Source: JALZKA01 sp963753385 (GTDB lineage: Bacteria > Actinomycetota > Thermoleophilia > Solirubrobacterales > 70-9). Taken from it: DNA of 64,000 nucleotides. Below are positions 51,569 through 59,222 of the stretch, in pieces (positions within the stretch are counted from its first letter, which is position 1; every line of letters starts with the position of its first letter). The notes under the pieces are model-generated. The model did not search any database, was not told where the DNA came from, and saw nothing but the letters and a program-made list of their open reading frames with translations. A program made the position numbers and the translations under genes. The stretch is from positions 186,001-250,000 of the forward strand of contig CAVWCC010000004.1 in assembly GCA_963753385.1 (NCBI GenBank), in the 5' to 3' direction.

Positions 51569-52237
51569 TTAGTCCGGGAGGGCCTCGATGAAGTCGACGA
51601 GCTTGCGGGTGTCGCGGAGCGGCGCACCGTGGCCGAAGAGGGTGAGCTTGGGCTCGAGCGGGAGGAGCTTGCGGGCGGACCGGCGGTTCTCCGGGGGGTC
51701 GGGGGTCCCGTAGGGCTTCGGCTCGCGCAGCCCGCGGACGCCCGTCGTGAGATCTACATTGAAGAGCACGTCGCCGATGATCAGTACACGGTCGGACTCG
51801 CGCCAGTAGACGACGTGGCCGGCCGAGTGGCCGGGGGTCTCGATCACCTTGAAACCGGCGACCTCGTCGCCCTCGCGCAGGCGGCGGTCGACGCGGTGCG
51901 CCGGGCCGCCGGCGCGCTTGGTGAAGAGCTGGGTGACCGGGTGGTCCGGCAGGCGCTCCGCGATCAGGCGGGGATTCTCAGCCGCGTCAGCATCTCGCTC
52001 ACCGACCCAGTAGGGGACGCCGAGCTTGGTGCAGACCTCGTGGCTCGCGCCCTGATGATCAGGATGGGCGTGGGTGAGGGCATGGGCGCTGATGGTGTGC
52101 CCGCGGAGCTGGCGGAGGATGCGACGCCCGGCCCAGCGGGTGCCGGCGTCGATGAGGACGTCCTCGGCGACGTAGACGTTGAACGCGTTGGGGGGAAACC
52201 CGCGGAGCTGCCAGACGCCGTCGACCACCTGCTTCAT
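51569..52237 (-). CDS. Metallo-beta-lactamase-fold hydrolase (glyoxalase-II-like)
   Basis: A 222-residue MBL-fold protein unrelated in detail to its neighbour at 50665. The zinc motif is HALTHAHPDHQGASHEVC (HxHxDH), with VIETPGHSAGHVVYW (His) and VLIIGDVLFNVDL (bridging Asp), and KLTLFGHGAPL for the last His. The N-terminus VDGVWQLRGFPPNAFNVYV is typical of glyoxalase-II-like hydrolases. It lies 64 bases downstream of the LLM monooxygenase end on the opposite reading of that gap (both minus), so it may follow the LLM gene in one transcript. Confidence 0.88.
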   Translation of the reverse strand: MKQVVDGVWQLRGFPPNAFNVYVAEDVLIDAGTRWAGRRILRQLRGHTISAHALTHAHPDHQGASHEVCTKLGVPYWVGERDADAAENPRLIAERLPDHPVTQLFTKRAGGPAHRVDRRLREGDEVAGFKVIETPGHSAGHVVYWRESDRVLIIGDVLFNVDLTTGVRGLREPKPYGTPDPPENRRSARKLLPLEPKLTLFGHGAPLRDTRKLVDFIEALPD

Positions 52238-52301
52238 CGGTAGCTGCCCACGCGAACGCGGGTCCTATACCGCGCGAAACATGTGCGACGCGGACCGCCC
52301 G

Positions 52302-53441
52302 TCAGCCGACGGGCGCCGCGGGGCCTCGCTCCTTGATCGCGGCCTCCACGCGCGGGAGGACCTCCTCCTTCAGCAACGTGAGCGAGTGCTTCAACGGCGC
52401 GGGGTCGTCAATGAAGTCGAACACGATCGCCATGAAGGTCCCGAATCCGCCTGAGGTCTCGTAGATGTTGACGAGCCGCTCCGCAACGGTCTCCGGGCTG
52501 CCGACAGGCCACGCGTTCCGGGCCAGCCACTCGGGGGTGAGCTCCTCGTCGCTCGGCGGCTCGTCGGTGTCGCTCAGCGGAAGCCACTCGACCATGTCGA
52601 CGTACTTGACGCTGGGAATCAGGAATTTCTCCCAGGCACGCCCCATCTCGCCCGTGCTGGCCAGCCGGATCGCTTCCTCATCGGTGTCGGCAACCAGCAC
52701 CGCCGACGAGACGCCCCAGTCGCCACGATCGGCGCCATGGCCGGCCTTGGACGCCGCGCCCTCATAGATCTCCCAATGGATGGGGAGGTACCGCGGGCCG
52801 CCGAAGCAGATGCTCAGCGGCCGGGCACCCAACTCGCCGGCGGCGGCGAGCGTTGCCGAGTGGACCGACACCCCAGCCATGGCGAGCGGCGGATATGGCT
52901 GCTGGAACGGCTTGAGCCACGGACCCTGCTGGAGCTCGTCGAAGTCGGGCCTGACGAACGACCAGAACTCCCCCTCGTACGTGAACCCCTCATCCGCGGT
53001 CCAGATCTTGATCATGATGTCCAGCGCCTCGCGCGTCATCTCGTGCGTCTTGACCACCTGAGTGCCGTCTGGCTTGTGCTCGATGGTTCCGAAGAGGTCC
53101 TGGTCAAGCGGCACGACGCCGCTCCCGATGCCGAGCGCGTACCGGCCCTGCGCGAGATGATCGAGGAATGCGACCCGGTGCGCGAGCCCGACCGGGTGGT
53201 GGAACGGCAGGAGGTGCGCGCCCGGCGCCAGGACTATCTGCTCGGTCTCCTCGATCAGCTGTGCGATTACGAGGTCCGGGCACGGCACCGGCTCCCACGC
53301 GGTCGAGTAGTGCTCCCCGATCCAGGCCTCGCTGTACCCGAGCTGATCGCCGTGCCTGACGACCTCGCGGGTGAACTGGACCGTCTCCAGCGGCGTGCGC
53401 TCCGGCGCCGCCTGCGGCATGAGGAAGAGGCCGAGTTTCAT
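52302..53441 (-). CDS. LLM-class flavin-dependent monooxygenase
   Basis: A 379-residue luciferase-like enzyme: MKLGLFLMPQAAPERTPLET, SEAWIGEHYSTAWEPVPCPD (flavin-site His), LLPFHHPVGLAHRVAFLDHL, AQGRYALGIGSGVVPLD. The sequence is close to limonene-monooxygenase-annotated and alkanal-type LLM proteins, which are FMNH2- or F420-dependent. I chose ATG 53441 because it begins the conserved first strand. The promoter at 53495-53523 (TTGACA-N17-TATTGT) starts a leader of about 45 bases. It is the third LLM enzyme in the window. Confidence 0.9.
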   Translation of the reverse strand: MKLGLFLMPQAAPERTPLETVQFTREVVRHGDQLGYSEAWIGEHYSTAWEPVPCPDLVIAQLIEETEQIVLAPGAHLLPFHHPVGLAHRVAFLDHLAQGRYALGIGSGVVPLDQDLFGTIEHKPDGTQVVKTHEMTREALDIMIKIWTADEGFTYEGEFWSFVRPDFDELQQGPWLKPFQQPYPPLAMAGVSVHSATLAAAGELGARPLSICFGGPRYLPIHWEIYEGAASKAGHGADRGDWGVSSAVLVADTDEEAIRLASTGEMGRAWEKFLIPSVKYVDMVEWLPLSDTDEPPSDEELTPEWLARNAWPVGSPETVAERLVNIYETSGGFGTFMAIVFDFIDDPAPLKHSLTLLKEEVLPRVEAAIKERGPAAPVG

Positions 53442-53494
53442 TGATGCATCGCTCCTGGGTCGGGATCTTGTCGTCGGTGAGCCCGCGGACCCGC

Positions 53495-53523
53495 ACAATA
53501 GTCCACGGTGGTCGCTATGTCAA
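53495..53523 (-). promoter_or_regulatory. TTGACA-N17-TATTGT promoter of the LLM gene
   Basis: Minus strand: TTGACA at 53523-53518, spacer of 17, TATTGT at 53500-53495. The 37 bases 53493-53529 match 54150-54186 at 33 positions, spacer included, so these two promoters are near copies. Confidence 0.7.
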
Positions 53524-53563
53524 TCAACTTGTCATGGCGTATGGCGGGCCACCGCGCCGTCGG

Positions 53564-54112
53564 TCAGGCAGCGGGCGGCGGGGCCGGGTACCACTCGTCG
53601 GGCTCCGGCTGCGTAAAGCCCTCCGGGATGTCGACGATCTCGACGACCGGCGCCGCCGGGTCGCCGTTGTGGAAGTAGCCGAACGGCACGGCGCCGTCGT
53701 ATGCACGGCCGCCCATGAGCTCCGAGTACCCGCCCCGCTCGAGCGCGGCCACGCGCTCGTCGAACGGCAGGCCGCCACCGTCCACCGCGACGTGGTGGAA
53801 GCCCTCGTGACCCGCGTCGAGCCACTCGCTGTAGACGCTCGGGCCCTCCAGCGGCTGGATCACCTCCCACATCATCGGCCCCACCATCGTGAATGCCGCC
53901 TTGCACGACCAGGATGCCGGCTCGCCCCTGAAGGTCTGCTCGGTGCAGTTGTGGGGGCCGATCTCGACGACCTGGAACGGCCCGATGCCGAGCGCGACCA
54001 GGTTGTCGAGGCCCCGGTGCAGGTCGCGGGCCAACATCGCGATCTGGAACGTGTTGCCGACGACTGGCCCCGCGCCGCCGGTGGTGTCCACCGCTGCCGG
54101 CTGCTCACTCAT
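53564..54112 (-). CDS. VOC/glyoxalase-like family protein
   Basis: A 182-residue vicinal-oxygen-chelate protein: TFQIAMLARDLHRGLDNLVA followed by GIGPFQVVEIG in the first beta-alpha-beta-beta-beta unit, then GHEGFHHVAVDGGGLPFDER, with the metal-type His, and NGDPAAPVVEIVDIPEGF near the end (Glu ligand). This matches methylmalonyl-CoA-epimerase/glyoxalase-like members that act on small acids or as dioxygenases. ATG 54112 has GGGGAGAG upstream and a TTGACA-type promoter 40 bases before it. Substrate unknown. Confidence 0.82.
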   Translation of the reverse strand: MSEQPAAVDTTGGAGPVVGNTFQIAMLARDLHRGLDNLVALGIGPFQVVEIGPHNCTEQTFRGEPASWSCKAAFTMVGPMMWEVIQPLEGPSVYSEWLDAGHEGFHHVAVDGGGLPFDERVAALERGGYSELMGGRAYDGAVPFGYFHNGDPAAPVVEIVDIPEGFTQPEPDEWYPAPPPAA

Positions 54113-54151
54113 GACTCTCCCCCTGGGTTTCGCTGACCTACCAGTTCGCGC

Positions 54152-54180
54152 ACCGTAGTCCACGGTGCTCGCTGTGTCAA
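54152..54180 (-). promoter_or_regulatory. TTGACA-N17-TACGGT promoter of the VOC gene
   Basis: Minus strand: TTGACA at 54180-54175, 17-base spacer, TACGGT at 54157-54152. Near copy of the promoter at 53495-53523, with the core of the spacer (CACCGTGGAC) unchanged. Confidence 0.65.
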
Positions 54181-54185
54181 TCAAC

Positions 54186-54200
54186 TGGGCGAGACGTCTA
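54186..54200. promoter_or_regulatory. Weak operator-like copy, divergent VOC/BVMO region
   Basis: TGGGC-GAGAC-GTCTA matches the operator consensus at 8 of 10 arm positions. A 9-base direct repeat GTCTAGCGG at 54196-54204 and 54216-54224 lies just before the monooxygenase ATG. Confidence 0.3.
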
Positions 54201-54232
54201 GCGGATGGTGGTAGGGTCTAGCGGCGCAGTCG

Positions 54233-56179
54233 ATGAATCCTCACACCACACCCTCCTCAGCGACGGCTGACACCTGGGTGCGGCCGGCGCTGCTCGAGGC
54301 CGGCGACGAGGAGATCGACGACGCGGTGCAGCACGCGGACCCGATGGTCCTTCGCGCGCTGCTCTACCAGCTGACCGGCGATCAGGAGATCGCGGCGACG
54401 AAGCTCGAGGTGGTCCGAGGGGGCTTCGGGAACGTCGGGCTCCCGGGGGCCGAGGACGCGGCGCTGCTGCGGCGCAAGGCGGCGGAATTCCTAAAGCGGT
54501 ATCGCGAGTCGGGTGCCGGCGAGGTCGATCTCGGCCCCGCGGAGCGGCTGGCGGCCAGCCTGCGGCTCGGCGTCGACGACGTGATCGCCGACGAGGACGT
54601 CGGGCTCTACATCGAGGAACTGGCGCTCGATCCTTGGGCGCGCAGCCTCCGGTGGCAGGCGCCGCCGCCAGAGCGGCGCGAGGGCTTCTCGGTGACCGTG
54701 ATCGGGGCCGGTCTCGGGGGCTTGAACGCGGCGGTCCAGCTCAAACGCGCGGGAATCCCCTTCACGGTGATCGAGAAGAACTCCGGCGTCGGCGGAACGT
54801 GGCACGAGAACCGCTACCCGGGCGTGCGCGTGGACACCCAGAGCCGGGCTTACACGCACATCTTCGGGGCCGGCTTCGGGTATCCCAATCCATTCTGCCC
54901 AGGGACGGAGAACGAGCGGTACTTCAACTGGGTAGCGGACGAGTTCGACGTGCGCGACGACATCGTGTTCGACACCGAGGTTCGCTCGCTGACGTGGGAC
55001 GATGCGCGGGAGCAGTGGGAGCTCGTCGTGGACGGCCCGCAGGGTGAGCGGCTCCTACGCACGACCGCCGTGATCACCGCTGTCGGCTACCTGAACCGTC
55101 CGAAGCTGCCCGAGATCGAGGGCATGCTCGAGTTCCAGGGCCCGTCGTGGCACACCGCCCGCTGGCCCGACGACGTCGAGCTCGAGAACCAGCGCGTCGC
55201 CGTGATCGGCACGGGCTGCACCGGCATCCAGCTGGTGCCGGAGCTGGCGCTCCAGGCGACGCACGTGACCGTGTTCCAGCGCACCCCCCAGTGGACGTTC
55301 CAGGTTCCCGGGTACCGGTCGCCGTATCCGCCGCAGGTCAACTGGCTCGATCGCAACTTCCCCTTCTACACGAACTTCGCGCGCTTTCGCGCGGCGTACG
55401 GCATCTGGCGGATGTCGACCCTGAGCGAGATCGATCCCCAGTTCGACGATCCCCATGCCTGTAGCGCCGCGAACAAGGCGGCGCGCGATTCCAGCATCGC
55501 CTTCCTCGAAAGCAAGATCGACGACCCCCAGCTGCTGCAGAAGATGATCCCGGCTCACCCGGTGTGGTCGGCGCGACCCGTGCTCGTCGATCCGCAGTAC
55601 AGCTACCTCGACGCGATCCAGGGCGACAAGGTCACGCTCGTGACCGGCGGCATTCGCGAGATCAACAGGACCGGCATCCGCGGTGGGGACGGGATCCAGC
55701 ACGACGTGGACGTCATCGTCTACGCGACGGGCTTTCACGCCACCGAGTACCTGTTCCCGATGCAGATCACCGGGCGCAATGGCAGGCAGCTCGAGGAGTA
55801 CTGGTCGGAGGGGGGCGCCCGCTCGTACCTCGGCTGCATGGTCGCCGGCTTCCCGAACCTGTGGTCGATCTACGGCCCCAACACCAACGGCGGGCTGAAC
55901 CCCGCTGCGTTCCACGAGCTGACCACGCTGTACGCGCTGCAGTGCATCGAGCGCCTCGTCCTCGACGACAAGCGGTCGATCGAGGTAAGGGAGGACGCCT
56001 ACTGGCGTCACGGCAAGCTCGTCGACGAGCGCAACGCGGGCAAGATCTGGAGCGATCCGCGGGCCGACAACTACTACTGGACCAAGCACGGCCGCTCGGC
56101 CACGATGTGCCCGTTCTTTCCCGGCGAGGTGTGGCACATGCTGCGCCGGCCCGACTTCGAGGACCTCGAGGTCCGTTGA
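54233..56179 (+). CDS. Baeyer-Villiger monooxygenase, 4-hydroxyacetophenone-monooxygenase type
   Basis: A 648-residue BVMO that inserts oxygen next to a ketone using NADPH, FAD and O2. A 150-residue N-terminal extension (VLRALLYQLTGDQEIAATKL) precedes the FAD domain, a layout typical of HAPMO. The FAD motif is VTVIGAGLGGLNAAVQLKRA, then GVGGTWHENRYPGVRVDT. The fingerprint FQGPSWHTARWP is intact (His307, Trp311), followed by the NADPH motif RVAVIGTGCTGIQLVPELA. It leads a plus-strand trio with epoxide hydrolase and alcohol dehydrogenase. Ester or lactone products could be passed to the cluster's hydrolases. Actual ketone unknown. Confidence 0.92.
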   Translation: MNPHTTPSSATADTWVRPALLEAGDEEIDDAVQHADPMVLRALLYQLTGDQEIAATKLEVVRGGFGNVGLPGAEDAALLRRKAAEFLKRYRESGAGEVDLGPAERLAASLRLGVDDVIADEDVGLYIEELALDPWARSLRWQAPPPERREGFSVTVIGAGLGGLNAAVQLKRAGIPFTVIEKNSGVGGTWHENRYPGVRVDTQSRAYTHIFGAGFGYPNPFCPGTENERYFNWVADEFDVRDDIVFDTEVRSLTWDDAREQWELVVDGPQGERLLRTTAVITAVGYLNRPKLPEIEGMLEFQGPSWHTARWPDDVELENQRVAVIGTGCTGIQLVPELALQATHVTVFQRTPQWTFQVPGYRSPYPPQVNWLDRNFPFYTNFARFRAAYGIWRMSTLSEIDPQFDDPHACSAANKAARDSSIAFLESKIDDPQLLQKMIPAHPVWSARPVLVDPQYSYLDAIQGDKVTLVTGGIREINRTGIRGGDGIQHDVDVIVYATGFHATEYLFPMQITGRNGRQLEEYWSEGGARSYLGCMVAGFPNLWSIYGPNTNGGLNPAAFHELTTLYALQCIERLVLDDKRSIEVREDAYWRHGKLVDERNAGKIWSDPRADNYYWTKHGRSATMCPFFPGEVWHMLRRPDFEDLEVR

Positions 56180-56189
56180 TCTGCGGCCC

Positions 56190-57347
56190 GTGAATCGCGG
56201 TGCAGTCGAGCCGTTTCGCGTCGCGGTGGGCGACGACGTGCTCCACGACCTGCGGCGCCGGCTTGCCGACACGCGCTATGCGTGGCCGGAGTCAGGCGAC
56301 TGGGCGCTCGGCACGCCCACCAGCTACCTGCGCGAGTTGGTCGACCACTGGCAGGCGGCGTTCGACTGGCGTGCCGTCGAGGACGGCCTGAACGCGATGC
56401 CGCAGTTCACGGTCGCGCTCGATGACGCGCGGCTGCACTTCGTGCACGCCAGGGGCAAGGGACCAGCGCCCGTTGCGCTGCTGTTCATCCATGGTTGGCC
56501 GGGTTCGTTCTGGGAGGTGCACAAGATCCTGGGACCCCTCACGGACCCCGCGGCGCACGGCGGCGATCCCGCCGACGCCTTCGACGTCGTCGCTCCGAGC
56601 ATCCCCGGCTACTGCTTCTCGAGCCACCCCGGAACGCCGGGGTGGAGCCCCGCGCGCATCGGCGATCTCTTCGACGAGGTCATGACCGCTCTCCTCGGCT
56701 ACGAGAGCTATGGCGTCCAGGGCGGCGACTGGGGAGCCGTCATCGGAACCTCGCTCGGCCGCGAGCACAGCGCGTCGGTCAAGGGGATCCACCTGAACTT
56801 CAACGTCGTGCGGCCCGTCTTGGACGAGTCCGCGCCGCCGCTGACCGACGAGGAGCGCCGCTTCATGCAGGACATCGACGCGTGGCGGGCGGCGGAGACG
56901 GGCTATGCCCAGCTGATGGCGACCAAGCCGCAGACGGCGGCGCAGGGCGTCGCAGATTCGCCGGCGGGCCTTGCGGCCTGGATCGTGGAGAAGTTCCGCG
57001 CGTGGAGCGACTGCGCCGGCGATCTGGAATCGGTGTTCAGCAAGGACGAGTTGCTGACCAATGTGATGCTCTACTGGGTCACCGGCTGCATGGGCAGCGC
57101 CATGCGGCTCTACTACGAGAGGACCCGCGACACGGCCAGGAACCCCTCGCGCCCGGGATACGTGCACACGCCGACCGGCTACGTGTCCTTCCCCAAGGAA
57201 ATCTGGTGTCCGCCCCGCTCGTGGCTGGAGCGGACGTACAACCTGCAGCGGTTCACCGCCGCCGACCGCGGAGGGCACTTCCCGGCCCTCGAGCAGCCCG
57301 ACCTTCTCGTCGCGGACATCCGCTCGTTCTTCCGCGAGCTGCGGTAG
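56190..57347 (+). CDS. Epoxide hydrolase (alpha/beta fold, EHN family)
   Basis: A 385-residue epoxide hydrolase of the microsomal/juvenile-hormone type. The N-terminal EHN domain begins EPFRVAVGDDVLHDLRRRLA and has the Trp-rich DWALGTPTSYLRELVDHWQA. The oxyanion motif is LLFIHGWPGSFWEV, the nucleophile GVQGGDWGAVIG (Asp180) and the base GGHFPALEQPD (His363). It would hydrate an epoxide to a diol. The GTG at 56190 is 10 bases past the monooxygenase stop. The pairing suggests that the pathway handles an epoxide as well as a ketone, as in limonene or other cyclic terpene degradation. The terpene idea is inference. Confidence 0.93.
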   Translation: MNRGAVEPFRVAVGDDVLHDLRRRLADTRYAWPESGDWALGTPTSYLRELVDHWQAAFDWRAVEDGLNAMPQFTVALDDARLHFVHARGKGPAPVALLFIHGWPGSFWEVHKILGPLTDPAAHGGDPADAFDVVAPSIPGYCFSSHPGTPGWSPARIGDLFDEVMTALLGYESYGVQGGDWGAVIGTSLGREHSASVKGIHLNFNVVRPVLDESAPPLTDEERRFMQDIDAWRAAETGYAQLMATKPQTAAQGVADSPAGLAAWIVEKFRAWSDCAGDLESVFSKDELLTNVMLYWVTGCMGSAMRLYYERTRDTARNPSRPGYVHTPTGYVSFPKEIWCPPRSWLERTYNLQRFTAADRGGHFPALEQPDLLVADIRSFFRELR

Positions 57348-57356
57348 GGGAGCGAC

Positions 57357-58419
57357 ATGCGAGCGCTCAGGCTGTACGGGCCGAGGGACGTGCGACTGGA
57401 CGACGTCGACGAGCCGCGTGTCGGCTCCCGGGACGTCAAGATCGAGGTCGAATGGGCCGGCATCTGCGGCTCGGACCTCCACATCTACGCAGGTGGTGGC
57501 CGCAACCGCAAGCATCCGCGGTTCGGCGAGCCGGGACCGCAGACACTGGGTCACGAGGGCGCCGGTGTCGTCGTGGAGGTCGGAGACGAGGTCGCCGATC
57601 GGGCGGTCGGCGACGCAGTAGCCGTCGAGCCGATCCTGACGGATGGGGTCTGCGCGGCGTGCCGGCGCGGCGAGTACCACCTCTGCCCCGGACCGGGGTC
57701 TCATTGGCGTGGACGCGCGCGGGGGCTGCTGGGCGGAGCGCGTCGTCGTCCCGGCCGAGCGGGCGCATGCGCTCCCGTCGGAAGTCGACGCGCGGCTGGG
57801 CGCCCTGGTCGAGCCCCTGGCAGTCGCGTGGCATGCCGTGCGCGGGTCGCGGATCGGCGCGGGCGGGTCGGCGTCTGTCACCGGCGCGGGCCCGATCGGC
57901 ATCGGCGTCCTCCTCGCACTGCGCGCACAGGGGGTAGAGCGCGTCTTCGTCAGCGAGCCTGCGCCGGCCCGCCGCGCGCTCGCGGCCAGGCTCGGGGCGA
58001 CGACCACCGACCCGCTGTCCGCGGATCCCGTGCAGGTCGTGATGGAGGGCACGGACGGCGCGGGAGCAGACGCGGCCTTCGAGGCGGCGGGCGCAGGCCG
58101 CGAGTCGTTCCTCGCGTCGATCGCGACTGTCCGGGCCGGCGGGGTCGCGACGCAGGTTGCGACCTACCACGGTCGCGAACTGCCGATGATCGACCCGGCG
58201 CACCTGCTTGTGACCGAGAAGGTCGTCACCGGGAGCTTCTGCTACACGGCTGAGGACTTCCGCGCGGTCATCGACGCCATGGCGAGCGGCGCGATGCCGA
58301 TCGCGGAGATGATCACGGCGGAGATCGCACTCGAGGACACGGTTGCCGCCGGCATCGAGCCGCTGTTGGCCGACGGACGCGACACGCACGTCAAGATCCT
58401 GCTCTCGCCGAGGCGGTGA
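57357..58419 (+). CDS. Zinc-dependent alcohol dehydrogenase (2,3-butanediol dehydrogenase-like), 1-base frameshift
   Basis: MDR-family dehydrogenase of about 353 residues. The first part carries the catalytic Cys (AGICGSDLHIYAGGG), LGHEGAGVVVEVGDEV and the structural-zinc segment CAACRRGEYHLC. The frame shifts near 57695-57699 and continues LIGVDARGGCWAERVVVPAE, with the cofactor loop SASVTGAGPIGIGVLLAL and a C-terminus THVKILLSPRR. One removed base restores CPGPGLIGVDARGG, normal for butanediol or sorbitol dehydrogenase relatives. It comes 10 bases after the epoxide hydrolase, so a diol from that enzyme is an attractive substrate. Confidence 0.86.
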
Positions 58420-58436
58420 CCGAGACTCGGGCGGCG

Positions 58437-59222
58437 TCAGTCGCCCATGTCGTAGTAGCGCCTGAGCCTCGGGTAGCCGGTCACGGTCTGACCGCCGTCC
58501 ACGTACAGGATCTGGCCCGTTATCCACGCTGCGTCGTCGCTGGCCAAGAACGCCGCGGCTGCGGCGATGTCTACCGGCTGGCCATAGCGCCCGAGCGGCG
58601 TCGCTTCACGGAAGGCGCCCACAAGCGCGCGGTTCCCGGTCATCCGCTTGGTCATCGGCGTGTCGACGAGCCCGGGTCCGATCGCGTTGACGCGGATGCC
58701 GAACTCCCCCAGCTCGATCGCCGCGGTCCTCGTCAGGCTCACGACGCCGGCCTTTGCAGCGTTGTACGAGCCGGCGGCCTCCGCCGCGGTCTTGGCGTTG
58801 ATCGAGGCGATGTTGACGATGGCGCCGCCCGTGCCCTGCGCGATGAACTGCCGCGCCTCGTGCTTGATGCTCAGAAAGCAACTCCTCAGTGTCAGGGCCT
58901 GGATCGCGTCCCAGCTCTGTGCCGATGTGTCGACGAGCAAGCTGCCGGCGCCCGCGCCAGCCACGTTCATCGCGCAGTTGAGCTCGCCGTGGCGCTCGAC
59001 CGCGACCGCGACGAGGGCCGCGATCTCATCCTCGTCGCGGACGTCGCACTGCTGTGTCGTGACGAGCCCGGACTCGTGCGCCGCCAGCCGTTCCATGCCA
59101 GCGCCGTCGACGTCACCGACGACCACCCGGCAGCCGTCCTGCACGAGTCGCAGCGCGATCCCGCGCCCGATTCCCGAGGCGCCTGCGGTGACCACCGCGA
59201 CCCTGCCCGCAAGGCCACTCAT
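58437..59222 (-). CDS. SDR-family oxidoreductase
   Basis: A 261-residue short-chain dehydrogenase: RVAVVTAGASGIGRGIALRL (the usual TGxxxGIG has Ala-Gly at its start), VVVGDVDGAGME (Asp, NAD+), AMNVAGAGAGS in place of NNAG, VNIASINAKTAAEAAGSYN with the catalytic Ser, YNAAKAGVVSL with Tyr and Lys, and ITGQILYVDGGQTVTGYP. Its ATG overlaps the acetoacetyl-CoA synthetase stop (ATGA), so the two are co-translated. A 3-hydroxy acid or alcohol that feeds the ligase is plausible. Confidence 0.9.
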   Translation of the reverse strand: MSGLAGRVAVVTAGASGIGRGIALRLVQDGCRVVVGDVDGAGMERLAAHESGLVTTQQCDVRDEDEIAALVAVAVERHGELNCAMNVAGAGAGSLLVDTSAQSWDAIQALTLRSCFLSIKHEARQFIAQGTGGAIVNIASINAKTAAEAAGSYNAAKAGVVSLTRTAAIELGEFGIRVNAIGPGLVDTPMTKRMTGNRALVGAFREATPLGRYGQPVDIAAAAAFLASDDAAWITGQILYVDGGQTVTGYPRLRRYYDMGD

